Shown here: piece by piece, positions 43,259 to 54,655 of the stretch | Layout: each line of letters begins with the position of its first letter | How positions within the stretch are numbered: the stretch's first letter is position 1 | NCBI GenBank assembly: GCA_000708835.1 | Contig: DF237196.1 | Span: 1-64,000 of the forward strand | Direction: 5' to 3' | Length of the DNA: 64,000 nt | Source of the DNA: Klebsormidium nitens | Taxonomy: Eukaryota > Streptophyta > Klebsormidiophyceae > Klebsormidiales > Klebsormidiaceae | The notes under the pieces: model-generated | The model's input: the letters and a program-made list of their open reading frames with translations, nothing else | What the model was told of the DNA's origin: nothing | Databases searched by the model: none | Made by a program: the position numbers and the translations under genes

Positions 43259-46200
43259 TCATCGCAGCTGTTTTCGGTGCCAATTCACAACATCCCGATA
43301 CGGCAAATCGCCGCCAAAAATATCTAGAGCGCTTCCGACCGTTATGTCGACCCGACCCTTCCCAGCCGCCTTCACGACTTCGAGGTCTGCGAGGCTGCGC
43401 GCGCCGCCAGCATACGTCACGGGTATCTGTCGAAGGAAAATGAATGCTTGAGACGATGCGGGAGAAGGTGCGGGCACTTCACAAGTTCTGCTGTCGTGTC
43501 CACAGAGACGGGTTAATCCCGGTTCTCTCACGAACCTCGCCCTCGGAAGCAGAAGTGAAGCGTTGCTAAAGCAATTCCCAGAAATGCTTTTCGCGATTTT
43601 TTAGCATATTATCGAGGCGCAGCCGCTATAGTCCAATCTGAAAAACAATCCTCTTCTACATGGGCCAGCCTGTGACATTCATGCGTGTCGAAACCTCCAA
43701 ACGACTCCGAACATCGGCAGTAGCCTGAAAGAGCCAATTCCAGGAATCTGGCCATTCGGCTGGTCCTGAAACGAATAAGCTCACCGGCGAGAGCTCCCCA
43801 AGCAGCGACACCAGTTCCTCGTCGATGCCAAGCCTGCGCAGCAAAAAGGGACACGTCAGAAAAAAGAGACCTCTCATTCCTACGCGACAATGCTGTAGAA
43901 ATTTTCTCTCAGAATCGAATTGAATGAAAAATTGCTAGAAGCAAACCTTCCAGTTCCACAGGTCGAGAACGCGGATCGCATACGAAGAACAGCCGTCCTC
44001 AGAGGGAGAGCCACTGGAAACGACCACATTCTTCTGAGCGGGCAAAAGTACGACGGACCTCCGCTTCGTATGGGCTTCCACCCACTGTAATTTCGGTGCT
44101 GACAGATCCGATGTGGCAGAAATAGCGGGTATGTCGAAAACAGCTCCAGCAACAGGCACGCCTGGCGCTTTTTGGCCACCCAAAGACGGGCCGACGGTCG
44201 CGATCGGCACGCCCGTCAACCAACGCCTCAAATAAGCTCTTCAATTAACCGCTCAGGTCGCATTGCCAGCCGTAAACGGCTTGGATGCGGCCACGCACCT
44301 TGTGCCCTCGACGTCCACCCGTGTGCCAGTGATTCTCAGCACTCTCTCACAATCGACGGCTGAGATCGAAACGTTGCCAGGGATAGACGGCTGACCTCAT
44401 ATGCCCGAGTCGTTCCCTCTCTAAACCAGAAATCCTCACCTTTTTGTGACGTAACAATCAACGGCTGAAAATCGCACAACTGCCAAGGATCGTCGGCTGA
44501 CCTGATGCCTTCGACGTCCCACCTGTGCACCGGAAACTCCCAAACGGTCCTGAAACTTGAACGGCTGATATTCCACTACTGCCACAGATCGACGGCTCAC
44601 CTCATGCCCTCGACGTCCACCCCGTGCACCAGGAACTCGTCCGCGGACTGCGCCAGCTCCGCAATCGACTGCGGCGTCAGCGCCAGGTCGCTGAAGCGCT
44701 GCCACCGGTCGGTCACCACGTGATACAAGCCGTCCTGCGTACGAACGGGAAGCAATCCAATCTCGGGCACCTTAACTTCGCACCCAAGATGTTGCACGGC
44801 CAGTCTGCAATTCATTAGGTGCGCACTTGTGAAAATCGACGATATACTTTCTCTCCGCCGTTGTGGTGGCTATCGAACACTCCGTCGAAAACAACATTTT
44901 CGGTGCGAATTGAAGGGGCCCGAGAATGAAAACTGTCCGTAAGGCGCGTTCGTTGCCAGAACCTCATCCCGAGATCCCTTTTCCTTTGCCTACCCTTCTC
45001 CTCCTGCTCGTCCTTTTCCTTTACCTCCTTTTCCAATTCGTATGACGGATTTACCTGCAAGAAAGAAATACAGGAAGGGGAACCTAGAGAACGGCGCCAG
45101 AAAGGCCAGGTACAGAACGGCACAGGAAGAGGAAAGTAGAGAACGGCGCTCTCACCTTTTTCCTACAGCTCAGGTCCAGCACCAGCCGTTGTCTCCCCAC
45201 GACTCGCAGCAGCTTTTGCAGCCGCTCTCGGTCGACCGTTCCGTCCCGGAAGACGTACTGCGAAGATCAGAGCGGAAAGGATCGAGGAAAGCGGTGGTCT
45301 TAAATGTGGAGGAGAGGGCTTTCCGGTTTCTCGACATTTCAAGCGGTCGTGGTTTGACATGGAAGCAGAAGCTCAGAGCAACGGTTTGCAAACAGGAGCA
45401 ACTGCGAAATACGAGCAGTGGAACGAAGTTCATCCAATACGAGCAGTGGAACGAAGTTCATCCAATACAGATCCTTTAAGTCGTCGATGGAAATAGAAAA
45501 GCAGAAGCTTCGTCCGCTGTCAACATCGTTTCCAATAATCTGCTAGAAAGTGGGATTGCAAGGCCTCACCGACGTCACGATGACGTGGCTGGCCCCTTCG
45601 TCCAGGTACGCAGCTGCGTTGTCGGGAGTGATGCCCCCGCCGACTTGCAACCCGCCGGGATAAGCTCGCACCGCATCGAGCGCCGCCCGTTGGCTCTCGG
45701 GGGTGGCACCTGTAGCGACATCAGCATCAATACCTGATCAATTCCTTTCACCCTGAACAATGGGAAACATAAGTTTGTCAACTTTGAGCATTAAGGTTCT
45801 TGAAGAACAAACAGGATCAATCAGGGTGAGCAGCAGTTGAATGAAGCAAGCCCTGAACCAGGCCGAACGCTCAATGATGGGGCTCATATAAGGAGGGAAG
45901 TCTACTCACAAGAGGTGACCAGCTCCTTGAGAAGAGAGGGTGCATCTACATACGTACTCCAAGACTAGGTCCTTGACTAGAAAATGTCACAAATTAATGA
46001 GCATTCCTCAGCTCCACCTTCTGTTGAAAGTTGAAAAGATATTCATAGGCCGCTGCCATGGTCCCTATTCAAGGCCGGCAAGTGTCGTAAAGCATCTTTT
46101 GATTCATGTAACCAGCTGAAGCTGAGGGTATTGTAAACTGCCCAGGCCTGCAATATGTGGGCCTCTCATCCGAGTGGAATGAGATTAGCCTTGCAGAAGT

Positions 46201-47427
46201 ATAGAGCCTTTTATGAGTACAATGACTTCGCCCAACTGTGTTACAAACTCGCCTACCTAGCATGATGACATGGCCCCCTGTCAGTTCATCCTCTCGATAC
46301 AGAGACGCAAACTCAGCGGCTGACTTCTCCGACTCGAAGTTGGTGACGGGCTCGGACGCGGACGAAGATGGGCCGTCCAGGTCCTTGAGAGTTGAGCCCA
46401 CAATTTGCTTTACTTTGCCCTGCAGCGAAGATGCTCAAAGTGGGTGTTGACAGCTTTCGAAACACCTTTTGGCCCGACAATTCCACGCAGAAAGTCGCCA
46501 CCGAAGCAAAGGACTTCTTGGAATGCATCACCATTAGGTGAACTGGCTGACAAACAGTGCCGTCCACAGAGATTATGGGTTTGAAAAGGGCGTGCGAGCG
46601 AGCCTCTGACACGAAATCTGAAGGTGGCCTTCAAGGGACCTCCTTACTTAGCTTCACATCATGGCTCACCAAGCTGCTGAAGCCACTTGGCGCTTGTGAT
46701 AAGGATTTGACACCGAGGCAACTCAGCTGAGATTACCGTAGAACCTGCTCAACAAATCAGGCGCACGAGCAGTACATGTTGGATGCTGATCTTCTCACTG
46801 GCCGCCTATACCCTCACCAACCTTTCTAATAGTAGCGATGCAGTCTGCTTACCTTATGAATGTCTATGCAGGGCCGAAACTGCACCGCCCGCTTTTCTGT
46901 CTTGCCCATGGTGGTAGCGGCATCTGGGGCAATGCATTTGGTAAGCTTTCAGTGTGTTTCTGTCAGTATTGAGAAACACGGAAGCAATCAAGAAAGTACT
47001 GCTTTCTAATTCTGTTTCTTTCTTCTCTGAGCACTGCCATAAAGATGAGGTCGTGAAAGAATTCGCAAAGCTATCATTTGCTATCTGACTGTAGCGGAAG
47101 TTGAGACTTACACACAAACAGGGCGAGATCAACATCCCGTGTCATAACAGTCTCAGGACAATGCACACAATGCAGCTCAACTGGAGTGATCGACGCACAA
47201 GCTTCAGCAGGGTGAAGCACACTCTGAGTTGCCTCGGGCTGTTTTTCAACTGCAGACTCACCTTCTTTCGTGACTGCATTGCGGATTCCACACGACGGCC
47301 ATAGGGGGCCCTGTTTAGGCTGCAAAGTGCGCGTTTGCCCATGTGCCTGGCTTGTATCCTGGGATCGAAACAGAAGGCTCAATTCTGAAAGAGAATGCAG
47401 AGCCGATCTAGCAGCTCCAAGCGCCAT
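43259..47427 (-). CDS. HISN3: ProFAR/BBMII isomerase of histidine synthesis (HisA-type), plastid
   Basis: Exons in transcript order: 47427-47262, 46923-46853, 46419-46257, 45709-45570, 45257-45156, 44734-44601, 43833-43785, 43426-43259. Total 993 bp, 330 residues; all introns GT-AG, all phases close. Exon 1 encodes a Ser/Ala/Arg-rich plastid transit peptide from ATG 47427. The TIM barrel follows: FRPCIDIHK (catalytic Asp, first strand), [38 protein letters not shown] (second catalytic Asp), [56 protein letters not shown]. The enzyme performs the Amadori rearrangement of ProFAR to PRFAR. Length is close to land-plant HISN3. The intron after the HGVDVEG exon holds degenerate copies of that exon end. 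Divergent from IWR1. Confidence 0.95.
44285..44640. repeat. Tandem repeats of about 100 bp copying an exon end and its splice donor
   Basis: The 3' end of the HISN3 exon 44734-44601, with its donor, recurs at about 44489-44538 and, more diverged, near 44381-44410 and 44299-44325. Each copy has a CGACGTC / GGCATG-like end followed by a GT and a GATCGACGGCT-type tail. The nearest copy would encode [10 protein letters not shown] against the real [10 protein letters not shown]. The extra copies lie inside the following intron. Confidence 0.7.
45408..45468. repeat. Two-copy tandem repeat of 28 bp in a HISN3 intron
   Basis: AATACGAGCAGTGGAACGAA followed by GTTCATCC occurs twice in direct succession, with a period of 28 bp, inside the intron 45258-45569. 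The copies are almost identical, so the event is recent. Confidence 0.7.
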
Positions 47428-48635
47428 TTCTTCTGGGGCCGCCCTCAGCCGCTCTTGTCAGTGCTCTTTTCTGCCTCCTCTTCAGTACTGGCTGACAAAA
47501 TTGCTGAATATTTGTAACGTCTGGAAAATGGCTGGGCCCTGAGAACATCATGCCGCTTCTTCCTCCGGCCGGCCCTTATTGGGGCCTTTATCCGCCAACT
47601 CTCGTGCCGTTACCAGCCGCTTTTACTACCACCACCATCAAGGATTCAACAATACTAGGACGACACAATCCGCCTTCGGCGGATTTAGCAGCTCGCCTCA
47701 TTATAGAAAACATTATAAAATAGAAAGGCTTCAATGAGGGTGGGTGGGAGGGCGCCCCGATTCGCTTATGTGGGCGGGTGGGAGGGCAAGATTGATCCCC
47801 GTGTGGGCCCCGGTACAATATTGAGCATTTTAGGTTGCACTAAAACCAAAGATCTGAAGAGTTTCTAGTCACATCATATGAGACTCTTGCGTTTGGGTGG
47901 GCGGGAGGGCGCCCCGGTCTTAAGTATGATAGCAATTTTCATCTCAGAGCTGACCGGAGCAATACCCCACGCTGCAGTTTCCAATCAGGCAAAATGCGGC
48001 CAAACGGAAATTGTCGTGCGTCCCGGCACCGCCGGGAAAAATGGGTTAAACTGGCGCGTTAGACCTTAACACGATTCAAAGAGCTTAAGGAAAAATCTCA
48101 AGTTGGTTTGCCCTTTCCCGAAAAAACCGCAAAAACACGGCGTTAGATTATGTCGAATGACGAGGAACGGGCCCATTTGATCTTTTGGTTCTCGTTGGTA
48201 GGATTTTGCTGTACATTAAGGCCTTACTCACAGTGGATTTCACAGAACATTAAACTTTTCGAAAATACACAGTATGACGCGACCGGCGAATTTAACCACC
48301 TGAACACGGTGACGTCGTACAGCGAAATAAAATGCCTGACGGACCCCACATCCGGATGACCGCTACAGCTCGCCCCATATAAATATGGGCGAGCTAAAAA
48401 TTTTGCAAAATCTGTGGATTGGACAATCCTCAGCTTCCAACTTCCACATTCAAGCTCAGAGTCGGAGCAGGACAATACCCTTTTGTGGCGCTTGCTTCTT
48501 CTGCAAGGACGCTGCATCTGCCACTTTTCATAAGATCAATCCAACCTTCACTTGCTAGCTCTCGAAAGCCATTCTGGACATTAAAGAGCGTCGCAATCTT
48601 GTGGCCCTTCAGTAGGACGTCTGCAAACGAGAGGG
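47428..48635. promoter_or_regulatory. Bidirectional promoter region of HISN3 and IWR1 with G-quadruplex motifs
   Basis: 1.2 kb between divergent start codons. It contains three canonical plus-strand G4 motifs with one-base loops at 47738-47752, 47772-47786 and 47895-47909. The first and third are followed by CGCCCCG. AT-rich sequence with TATAAAATAG lies at 47714-47723. A 69-codon frame at 48150-48356 is probably not a gene. Confidence 0.55.
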
Positions 48636-51600
48636 ATGGAGCTGCAAACAGCGAAGGAGCAGCAATCAGACGGCCCATTGGAAGCATACACTAGCCGCAC
48701 TTCTGCTGGAGCTGACGCATCAGTGACGGGACTGCCACTGAAGAATGAACAGTGGGGAGGAGACGGATTGAGGTTGAGTGGTGAAGGAGCGTCAGATGCA
48801 GCGCTAATCACAAATGCTCAGACGAGTACAATGGGGGATCCGAAAGGGGCTGCAGGTTCTTTCACACAAGAAGGAATGCGGTCTGATGGAAGTGGCAAGC
48901 CTGGGGAGGAAGCAAGCGATGAAAAAGGGGGACAGAGCAGCTTGGCAGCTGCAGAAAGGCCGACGGTGGTCAGGATCAAAAGGAGGAGGACGGAGTCGCC
49001 GCTAGATGCTTTAAGTGAGTCTGCAGTTGGTGATCTTAGGTGGCTTTCGTGACTCCAAAAGCTCCGTCTTGGCTGGAGGAGTTGTGCCCAGATGTTTTTG
49101 ATGAGATGGTGGAGTTGATTGGTAGGACAAACCAATACAGGGCAGTAATTGCACGTCAATTGAACTCTGCTGCCTCAGCATCTATTCACTGTCCCTGTAT
49201 GTACTTTATTTTCTGGATGGCTGAAAGGCGCATTTTCAGTCCGATTGTCCTCTCCTTCCTCCGCTGGTTTTTCCCAGACAATAAGCGTTCCTTCCGACAG
49301 AACTTTCAACAATCCAAAAGAATAGGAAGCTTACAAGCTGGCGCAATATGGGAGACCCTAATAAGCAACACGAACGTGCTTCAATCAGCGACCCAGTGCT
49401 AACCTAATCCATCCTTCCTCTAGTGCTGGAGGTGGCCAGCCGGGAACAATCAGGCGGGGGCCTCAATGATGCAATCGTGAGGCTTGCGATCGAAGAGCGG
49501 CCCACAGCACGCAAGCTGTTCCGCAGAATCGACACGGTCTCAGAAGCGGACCTGAGGGCAGAGGGGGCTGGGGAGTCGCTACTGCAGCGACTCAATGGGC
49601 TGCGACAGACTGGACCTGATGTGGCGGGACTAAGTTCAGAGGGGGGCTTGCCTGCACGGGACAGAGAAGAGCCTTCCAGACTGGAAAGCTCAAACACCGA
49701 GGCCGAGGCAGAAGGCAGGATCACTGAAGACGGGAAACAGGCAGAGACCGCGGGGGCCCAGAGGTCTCCTTCAGTGCCGGTCTTCCAAGCCACCCACTCC
49801 GAAAAGGGCTCCGCTGTAAAACGCCCCCCCGCAAAGCACATGCGGATAGAAGCGCACGGGCAGTCGAGAGAGGACGCCCTCAGCGAGGACCTCCGGAGAG
49901 GGCGTCAGCAGGAGCTGATGACGTCAGCAAGGAAAGGGCGGCTCGAGGCAGCGTCAGCGGCGCGGTACGAGCAGGTACGGGGGCGGAGGGGGGTGGCCGA
50001 CCCGATGGGGGAGCTGTTCCGGCTGTATGACGTCATCAGGGTGGACGAGGAGGAGGAGTGGCGGAGGGCGGAGCGGGAGGCGAGGAAACGGTGAGTCAGG
50101 AACGACGAAAAGTAGTAGGAGTGATAATGTGATACGAGTTGCAGAAACGGCAGAAGAGCAGCGAAGAGAGTTGGAAGGAGCAAGTCATTGAGAGGTGTAT
50201 CAATGTTGCTCGAGTCTTGCGGCAGAAACTTCGAGCCATCCTGCATCATTGTTCCCAGGGATGAGCGGGACGGTGGCTCAGTATCTTCTAAGGACTTCCT
50301 GGAAAACTGGTTCAGAAGACGAAGCTTGTGTCGTGTATCACCTTTCAACAATTCGACGGCAGACATGAGGCAGGCGAGAGTGCTTGCTCTCAGTTGCTGA
50401 CAATCACCAAGGGCTTTCAAAGATTTGAGCGATCATGAAGAAGTAACTAGCCTGAACTCTTCATTGATCCACACTTCCCGACGACCCAACGACGATGATG
50501 ACATTCTCTTCCCCCAGCGGGGCCATCCCATGAGGCGTTCAAGCGGTTGATGTCCAGGGCTCCCTGTTGAAACCATACGCCATCCATCGTTCACTACTGA
50601 CGTCACCTTCCGCCTGTCTCTGACGGCCGTCGTTCGTTCCGCAGGGCCGTCCACGAGATGTCCGAACGGCGGATGCTCCTGATGAACTACCTGCCGCTAC
50701 TGCGCGAGACTGTCCCGAGTGCGGCGGCTGACCTGCAGGCGCCTGCCACGTGGCAGGACGACGGCCAGGCGGCCGAGGATGACGTCAGCGACGGGGAGGA
50801 CTACGTGTACGACGTGTTTGCGCTGGAGGAAGGGGCGACGGACGAAGCGGATGGCGCAGATGAGCTGCATCCCGTGTAAGCCTTGCTCTCGATAAGGCAC
50901 AAGAAAATTCAATCTTTGCGTGCTTTCACCTTGTTCGTTTGTTGCATATAAGCTCCTGCGTCATTGGCCAGGTTCTGATTAGGCCCAACGGTTTTAGAAT
51001 CGGGCAAGGGTATGGCGTATGTACCATATCTCTGACGTCGGTCACAGTAGCTGGGGACTTTTTTTTGCGGCGCTGTCAATACATGTCACATACAAGAGAT
51101 TGTCCGACCGAGTTTTCCTGTTCTAACGTCAAAGCTTTGACTTATTTTCGTGGGCTGGAATCGTCTTACTGGCATCCATTTGAGCAGGAGCTTTCGGCTT
51201 TTGATAAGCTCCGTTATTGTCAAGGGTTTTGAAACTTGTATGGAGGAGTCACTTCGAGCCCCACGAAGTGCGACCAATTTTGATAAGGCACAAGAAAACC
51301 CATTCTTGGCCCGCTTTCAGTTTGTTCGTTGTTCGTTTGTTGCAATCAAAATTCCTGCCTCTTTAGTCAGGTTCTGATTGGGGCCAAACATATCCTTTAA
51401 CGGGGCAACAAATTTATCCCTGGTTTCCAGCCCGCCTTTCCTTTTGCCGCAGTGTCCGAGTTGCGGATGATCTGGACATGCGGCCGACGGACGAGGCCCC
51501 GTCCGAGTACGACAGCGAAGACTCCAACGGTTAGCATCCCTTATCTGAGCCGAACACTCTCAGGTCGTATGAGCGCCCTCGGAATGCAGCAGATGCGCTG

Positions 51601-52074
51601 CGCTGTAGGCTAAGCTTCGAGCTTTCGTTCTCCATGTAAAGGTTGCTCAACACAACGCAATAGCATGCGCTTCCGTTGACCTCGATGAGACGCCTAGCTC
51701 TGTAAAATGGAAATAGCGGTTATCGCAGACGTAGCAGAGCCGGGGAGAAGGCCATTCGTTGTAGGGGCTGATTACCAGATGAGAGCGATCTTACCTGCTT
51801 GAGTAAGTCGGTTTCCTCGTCGAAATCCTCAAAAACTTGATGTGGATTTCAACTGGCGTTCGCAGACGAGAACAACCCTGACAATGACTATCCAGAAGAC
51901 GAATTCGACGGGGCCATAGACGCTGTAAGCGACGCGTCTAGCCAGGACCGCGACCTGGACGTCTACGCAGATGATGACGAGGAGTACGACGTCATGGCGT
52001 ACGATGAGGAGGACAGCGACGAGGAGGGGGTCCGCGTAGGGGCCGCCATGTCTAGTTGGGCCATGCGGAGGTAA
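48636..52074 (+). CDS. RDM4: IWR1/RDM4-type RNA polymerase II import factor
   Basis: Exons 48636-49014, 49424-50090, 50645-50875, 51453-51529, 51866-52074; 1,563 bp, 520 residues, all phases close. The start of the conserved part reads TVVRIKRRRTESPLDAL, matching the plant RDM4/DMS4 opening (VVRVKRK...PLDA). The middle has ARYEQVRGRRG and LFRLYDVIRVDEEEE, then YLPLLRETVPSAAADL and EDYVYDVFALEE. The C-terminus is the acidic IWR1 tail (SNDENNPDNDYPEDEFD). Known: IWR1 binds assembled Pol II in the cytoplasm and directs nuclear import; plant RDM4 also acts in RNA-directed DNA methylation with Pol IV/V. The long exon 2 has a low-complexity insert absent from compact relatives. Divergent from HISN3. 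Confidence 0.9.
50889..51410. repeat. Diverged direct repeat of about 120 bp within an IWR1 intron
   Basis: 50889-51005 and 51281-51410 share GATAAGGCACAAGAAAA, then a GCTTTCA / TTGTTCGTTTGTTGCA segment and CAGGTTCTGATT with a GGCC block. They are about 392 bp apart in the intron 50876-51452. They could be long-terminal-like ends of an old insertion, or a segmental duplication. Confidence 0.65.
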
Positions 52075-53131
52075 TAAAAGCATGATTGAACCGATGATAC
52101 TGTTTTAAAAAACCGCTAGAGTCAGGAAGGTGAATGGACATTTTAAAGTCGCATACGGGAAACGTTAAGAATGTAAAAACTGTCGTGATCTGTAGGTAGC
52201 TACAAGGAAGATTAAATGTGGTCACCAATAAGCCAGGAGAACAAGGAGAGAGATAGCCGCACATTGCGAAGAATATATCGGTAGATTACCTTGCGGAATT
52301 GCGGGCAAGGTTTTGCAGAAGGGCAGAGGAGTACGAAAGTCACGAATGTCAGAAGCGACCCCATGAGTATTCGAGTGCAGATGTAGCATGCTGCAAGCGT
52401 GTATAGATTTAGCGCAGCATCAATTTAGACAGTTTCAAGGTGGTCACTCCCGCTCCATCGGAAACTGCCCTTGTGGCTTTGATCAGATCACCAACCGCGC
52501 TGACAACTCTGGCCGCATCGCGAGTTGTCGGCATCGATCACAACATGCACAACCGTCGATCACGTACCTTACTTAACTTGGGCCTCCCGGTGTAATTGCA
52601 CGTACCAAATGTCAATCGAGCAATTGTGCTTGAGCCGGAAAAATCCATGCGTACATGTGGATCCACATATTGAAGGGACTGGAACCCCACCCTTAGGCGT
52701 CATGCATGTACATGGCCAGCAGAATGATTCGTGACCCTTGCATGAGGAGAATCGGCTAACTGTTCTGAGGTTTGATATCTCGTCATATTCCGCAGATCCC
52801 TTGGAAAAGCACGTATGCACAGGGCCTGGCGTGCACATAGTATACAGCAGTGCGCATCTTGAGGTTCTTTCTATGGTCAACTCGGAGAGTAAAAACTGAA
52901 GTCCAGGGTCTCCGCAGCTTACTGATAATCAGATGCTAAGTTGACTCTGTACACCTTGCACTGAACAGATTTCATATCTGTAATTACAAAGACAGCATGC
53001 TACCTTTTGAATAATTGGATGTGCCAGCATCAGGGACTTGCTCCCGCAGACACACCACCAAGCAAAAACAGCTCCCCAAGCTAGCTTTGGCAGACGCTCC
53101 TGACCAAAGCCGCTCCTAACCTGCAGCTACC
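52075..53131. other. Convergent intergenic region between IWR1 and TAF13
   Basis: About 1.06 kb holding two 3' ends. No gene is seen; frames on both strands are short and lack protein character. Confidence 0.5.
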
Positions 53132-54057
53132 CTACTCCTCCTCTACATCCTGCGTCTCAAATGCTCTCCTCGCCTTCTTCAGTTCCTCATTCATTCTAAG
53201 GAGCTCTTTGACTCGCCCGTACTTCCGTGCGTCCTTTCGTACCAGAAAGACCAGGTCCTCTGTCGTCAAACGCGCTCGATGCTCTGCCACCTCAGAAGCC
53301 TGCATTTGAGAAAGTAACATGCTTGCTGAGAGGGACATTCCTGGCAACCCAGACATGCAATCAAGCCAGGCCGCTGTGTAAGCTTCACAGGAAGCGTGGG
53401 GGCCCAAATTGGTGTGTCAAACCACTATCAGGCTCACTATGTCAACACTGCTGTAACGCCCGAGTAGATTGCACATACTTCACTTAACATATGTTGAGGC
53501 AAGGGCTAAAGCCTGTGAAGAGTGAGACAAGAGATTCACCACCTGTAAAAGTAGGTGCCTTTGAACATCAAGAGTGCATTTCTCACCTTTTGCACAACTC
53601 CTTAGTATGAACTAACTTTTGATAATTGCCGTGAGATTGTTCAAGTAGCGTCAAAAGCCTGCCGATTCAACCTTCAGCACTTGCAAGCTTCTATGCGCAA
53701 TTGCCATCCCGTCTTCCAAACCCCAGTACCATCAAGACTGGACCTGAAGCAATGTAGGAATGAAGTTTCAATCACAGTGTTTCGCGCCCGCCAACCATCC
53801 GCCTCATCCAAATAACTGGCGCTCACCTTATGCAGCATATCTGTAATGTAATCCACTAGGATATCCTCCACCAGCTCCACCGTCTCAGGCATGGGTTTCG
53901 GATCGTCTCCAAAGCCATACATCATTGGCTGCAGATCTTTGTAGAACATCCCCCTCTTCCTCTTGAACGTCGCTCCGGACTCTGGCGCATCCGCAGCCTT
54001 CCCTTTGCCTTTCCCTGCCCCGCCTTTGCCACCGCTGCTCTCCCCAGGCGCGGACAT
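53132..54057 (-). CDS. TAF13: TFIID subunit 13
   Basis: Two exons, 54057-53827 and 53299-53132; 399 bp, 132 residues, phase 0 junction. After a Gly/Lys-rich N-terminus the histone-fold part reads KRKRGMFYKDLQPMMYGFGD, ETVELVEDILVDYITDMLHK, then RARLTTEDLVFLVRKDARK and LLRMNEELKKARRAFE. This is the TAF13 signature almost residue for residue. TAF13 pairs with TAF11 in the TFIID lobe contacting TBP at Pol II promoters. The start is the first ATG of the frame (54057). Divergent from ATPAF2. Confidence 0.95.
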
Positions 54058-54655
54058 GCTGACGAAAAGCTCCGTTCCAATTCCCACGCTCTTTGTGGCA
54101 ACAGCAAACTTCAAAGGGCTCCGTGACCTCGCAGAAGAGCCGTACAATGTATTCTCGAAACGGGCACCTCCAATTCGCAGACTGTTTGCGAGCTGCAGAT
54201 GGATTCTCTTCGAGCCAATTGAAGCTCTTCTTACTGACTTTTAGACCACTCTTCACTTTTGCTCGTACATTGCAGAGAGAACCTTATCGGATATCCCTTC
54301 TGACCTGAGCTTCGAAAGCCGTCAGGGAACCTGGTAGCCGGCGGCGATTCTTTGCTGAATTTGAGGCCTAGAAAGTTGAAAAGGCAAAACCGGCCAAACC
54401 GTTAATATCTTGGCTTGACGCCGAAGATCTTTAGGGTCCTAGTCCTGAAGTCGTCCCATTTTTCTTAGCAGGCCTTCCGAAGTGGTGGCAGTGCTGGTAT
54501 CCAGCAAAAACGGCATTGTGTTGTTTGAAGCAACATTTCGGGGCGCACTTGTGTGCTTGGAGGAGGAGAGGAGGCGAGGATCCAGAATACTTTGGCGCTT
54601 AGAGCCTACCAGGAAGCAACTCCTTCGCGCAAGGGTCCAGAACACCAGGGCGCGC
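54058..54655. promoter_or_regulatory. Bidirectional upstream region of TAF13 and ATPAF2
   Basis: About 600 bp between divergent start codons. The coding frame of ATPAF2 stays open back to 54482 without an ATG, so its 5' UTR is probably short. No firm core-promoter element was identified. Confidence 0.4.

Noticed and set aside
47700-47725. TATAAAATAG as a HISN3 or IWR1 TATA box
   Set aside because: It is several hundred bases from either start codon and sits in a locally AT-rich patch, so I do not claim it as a core promoter.
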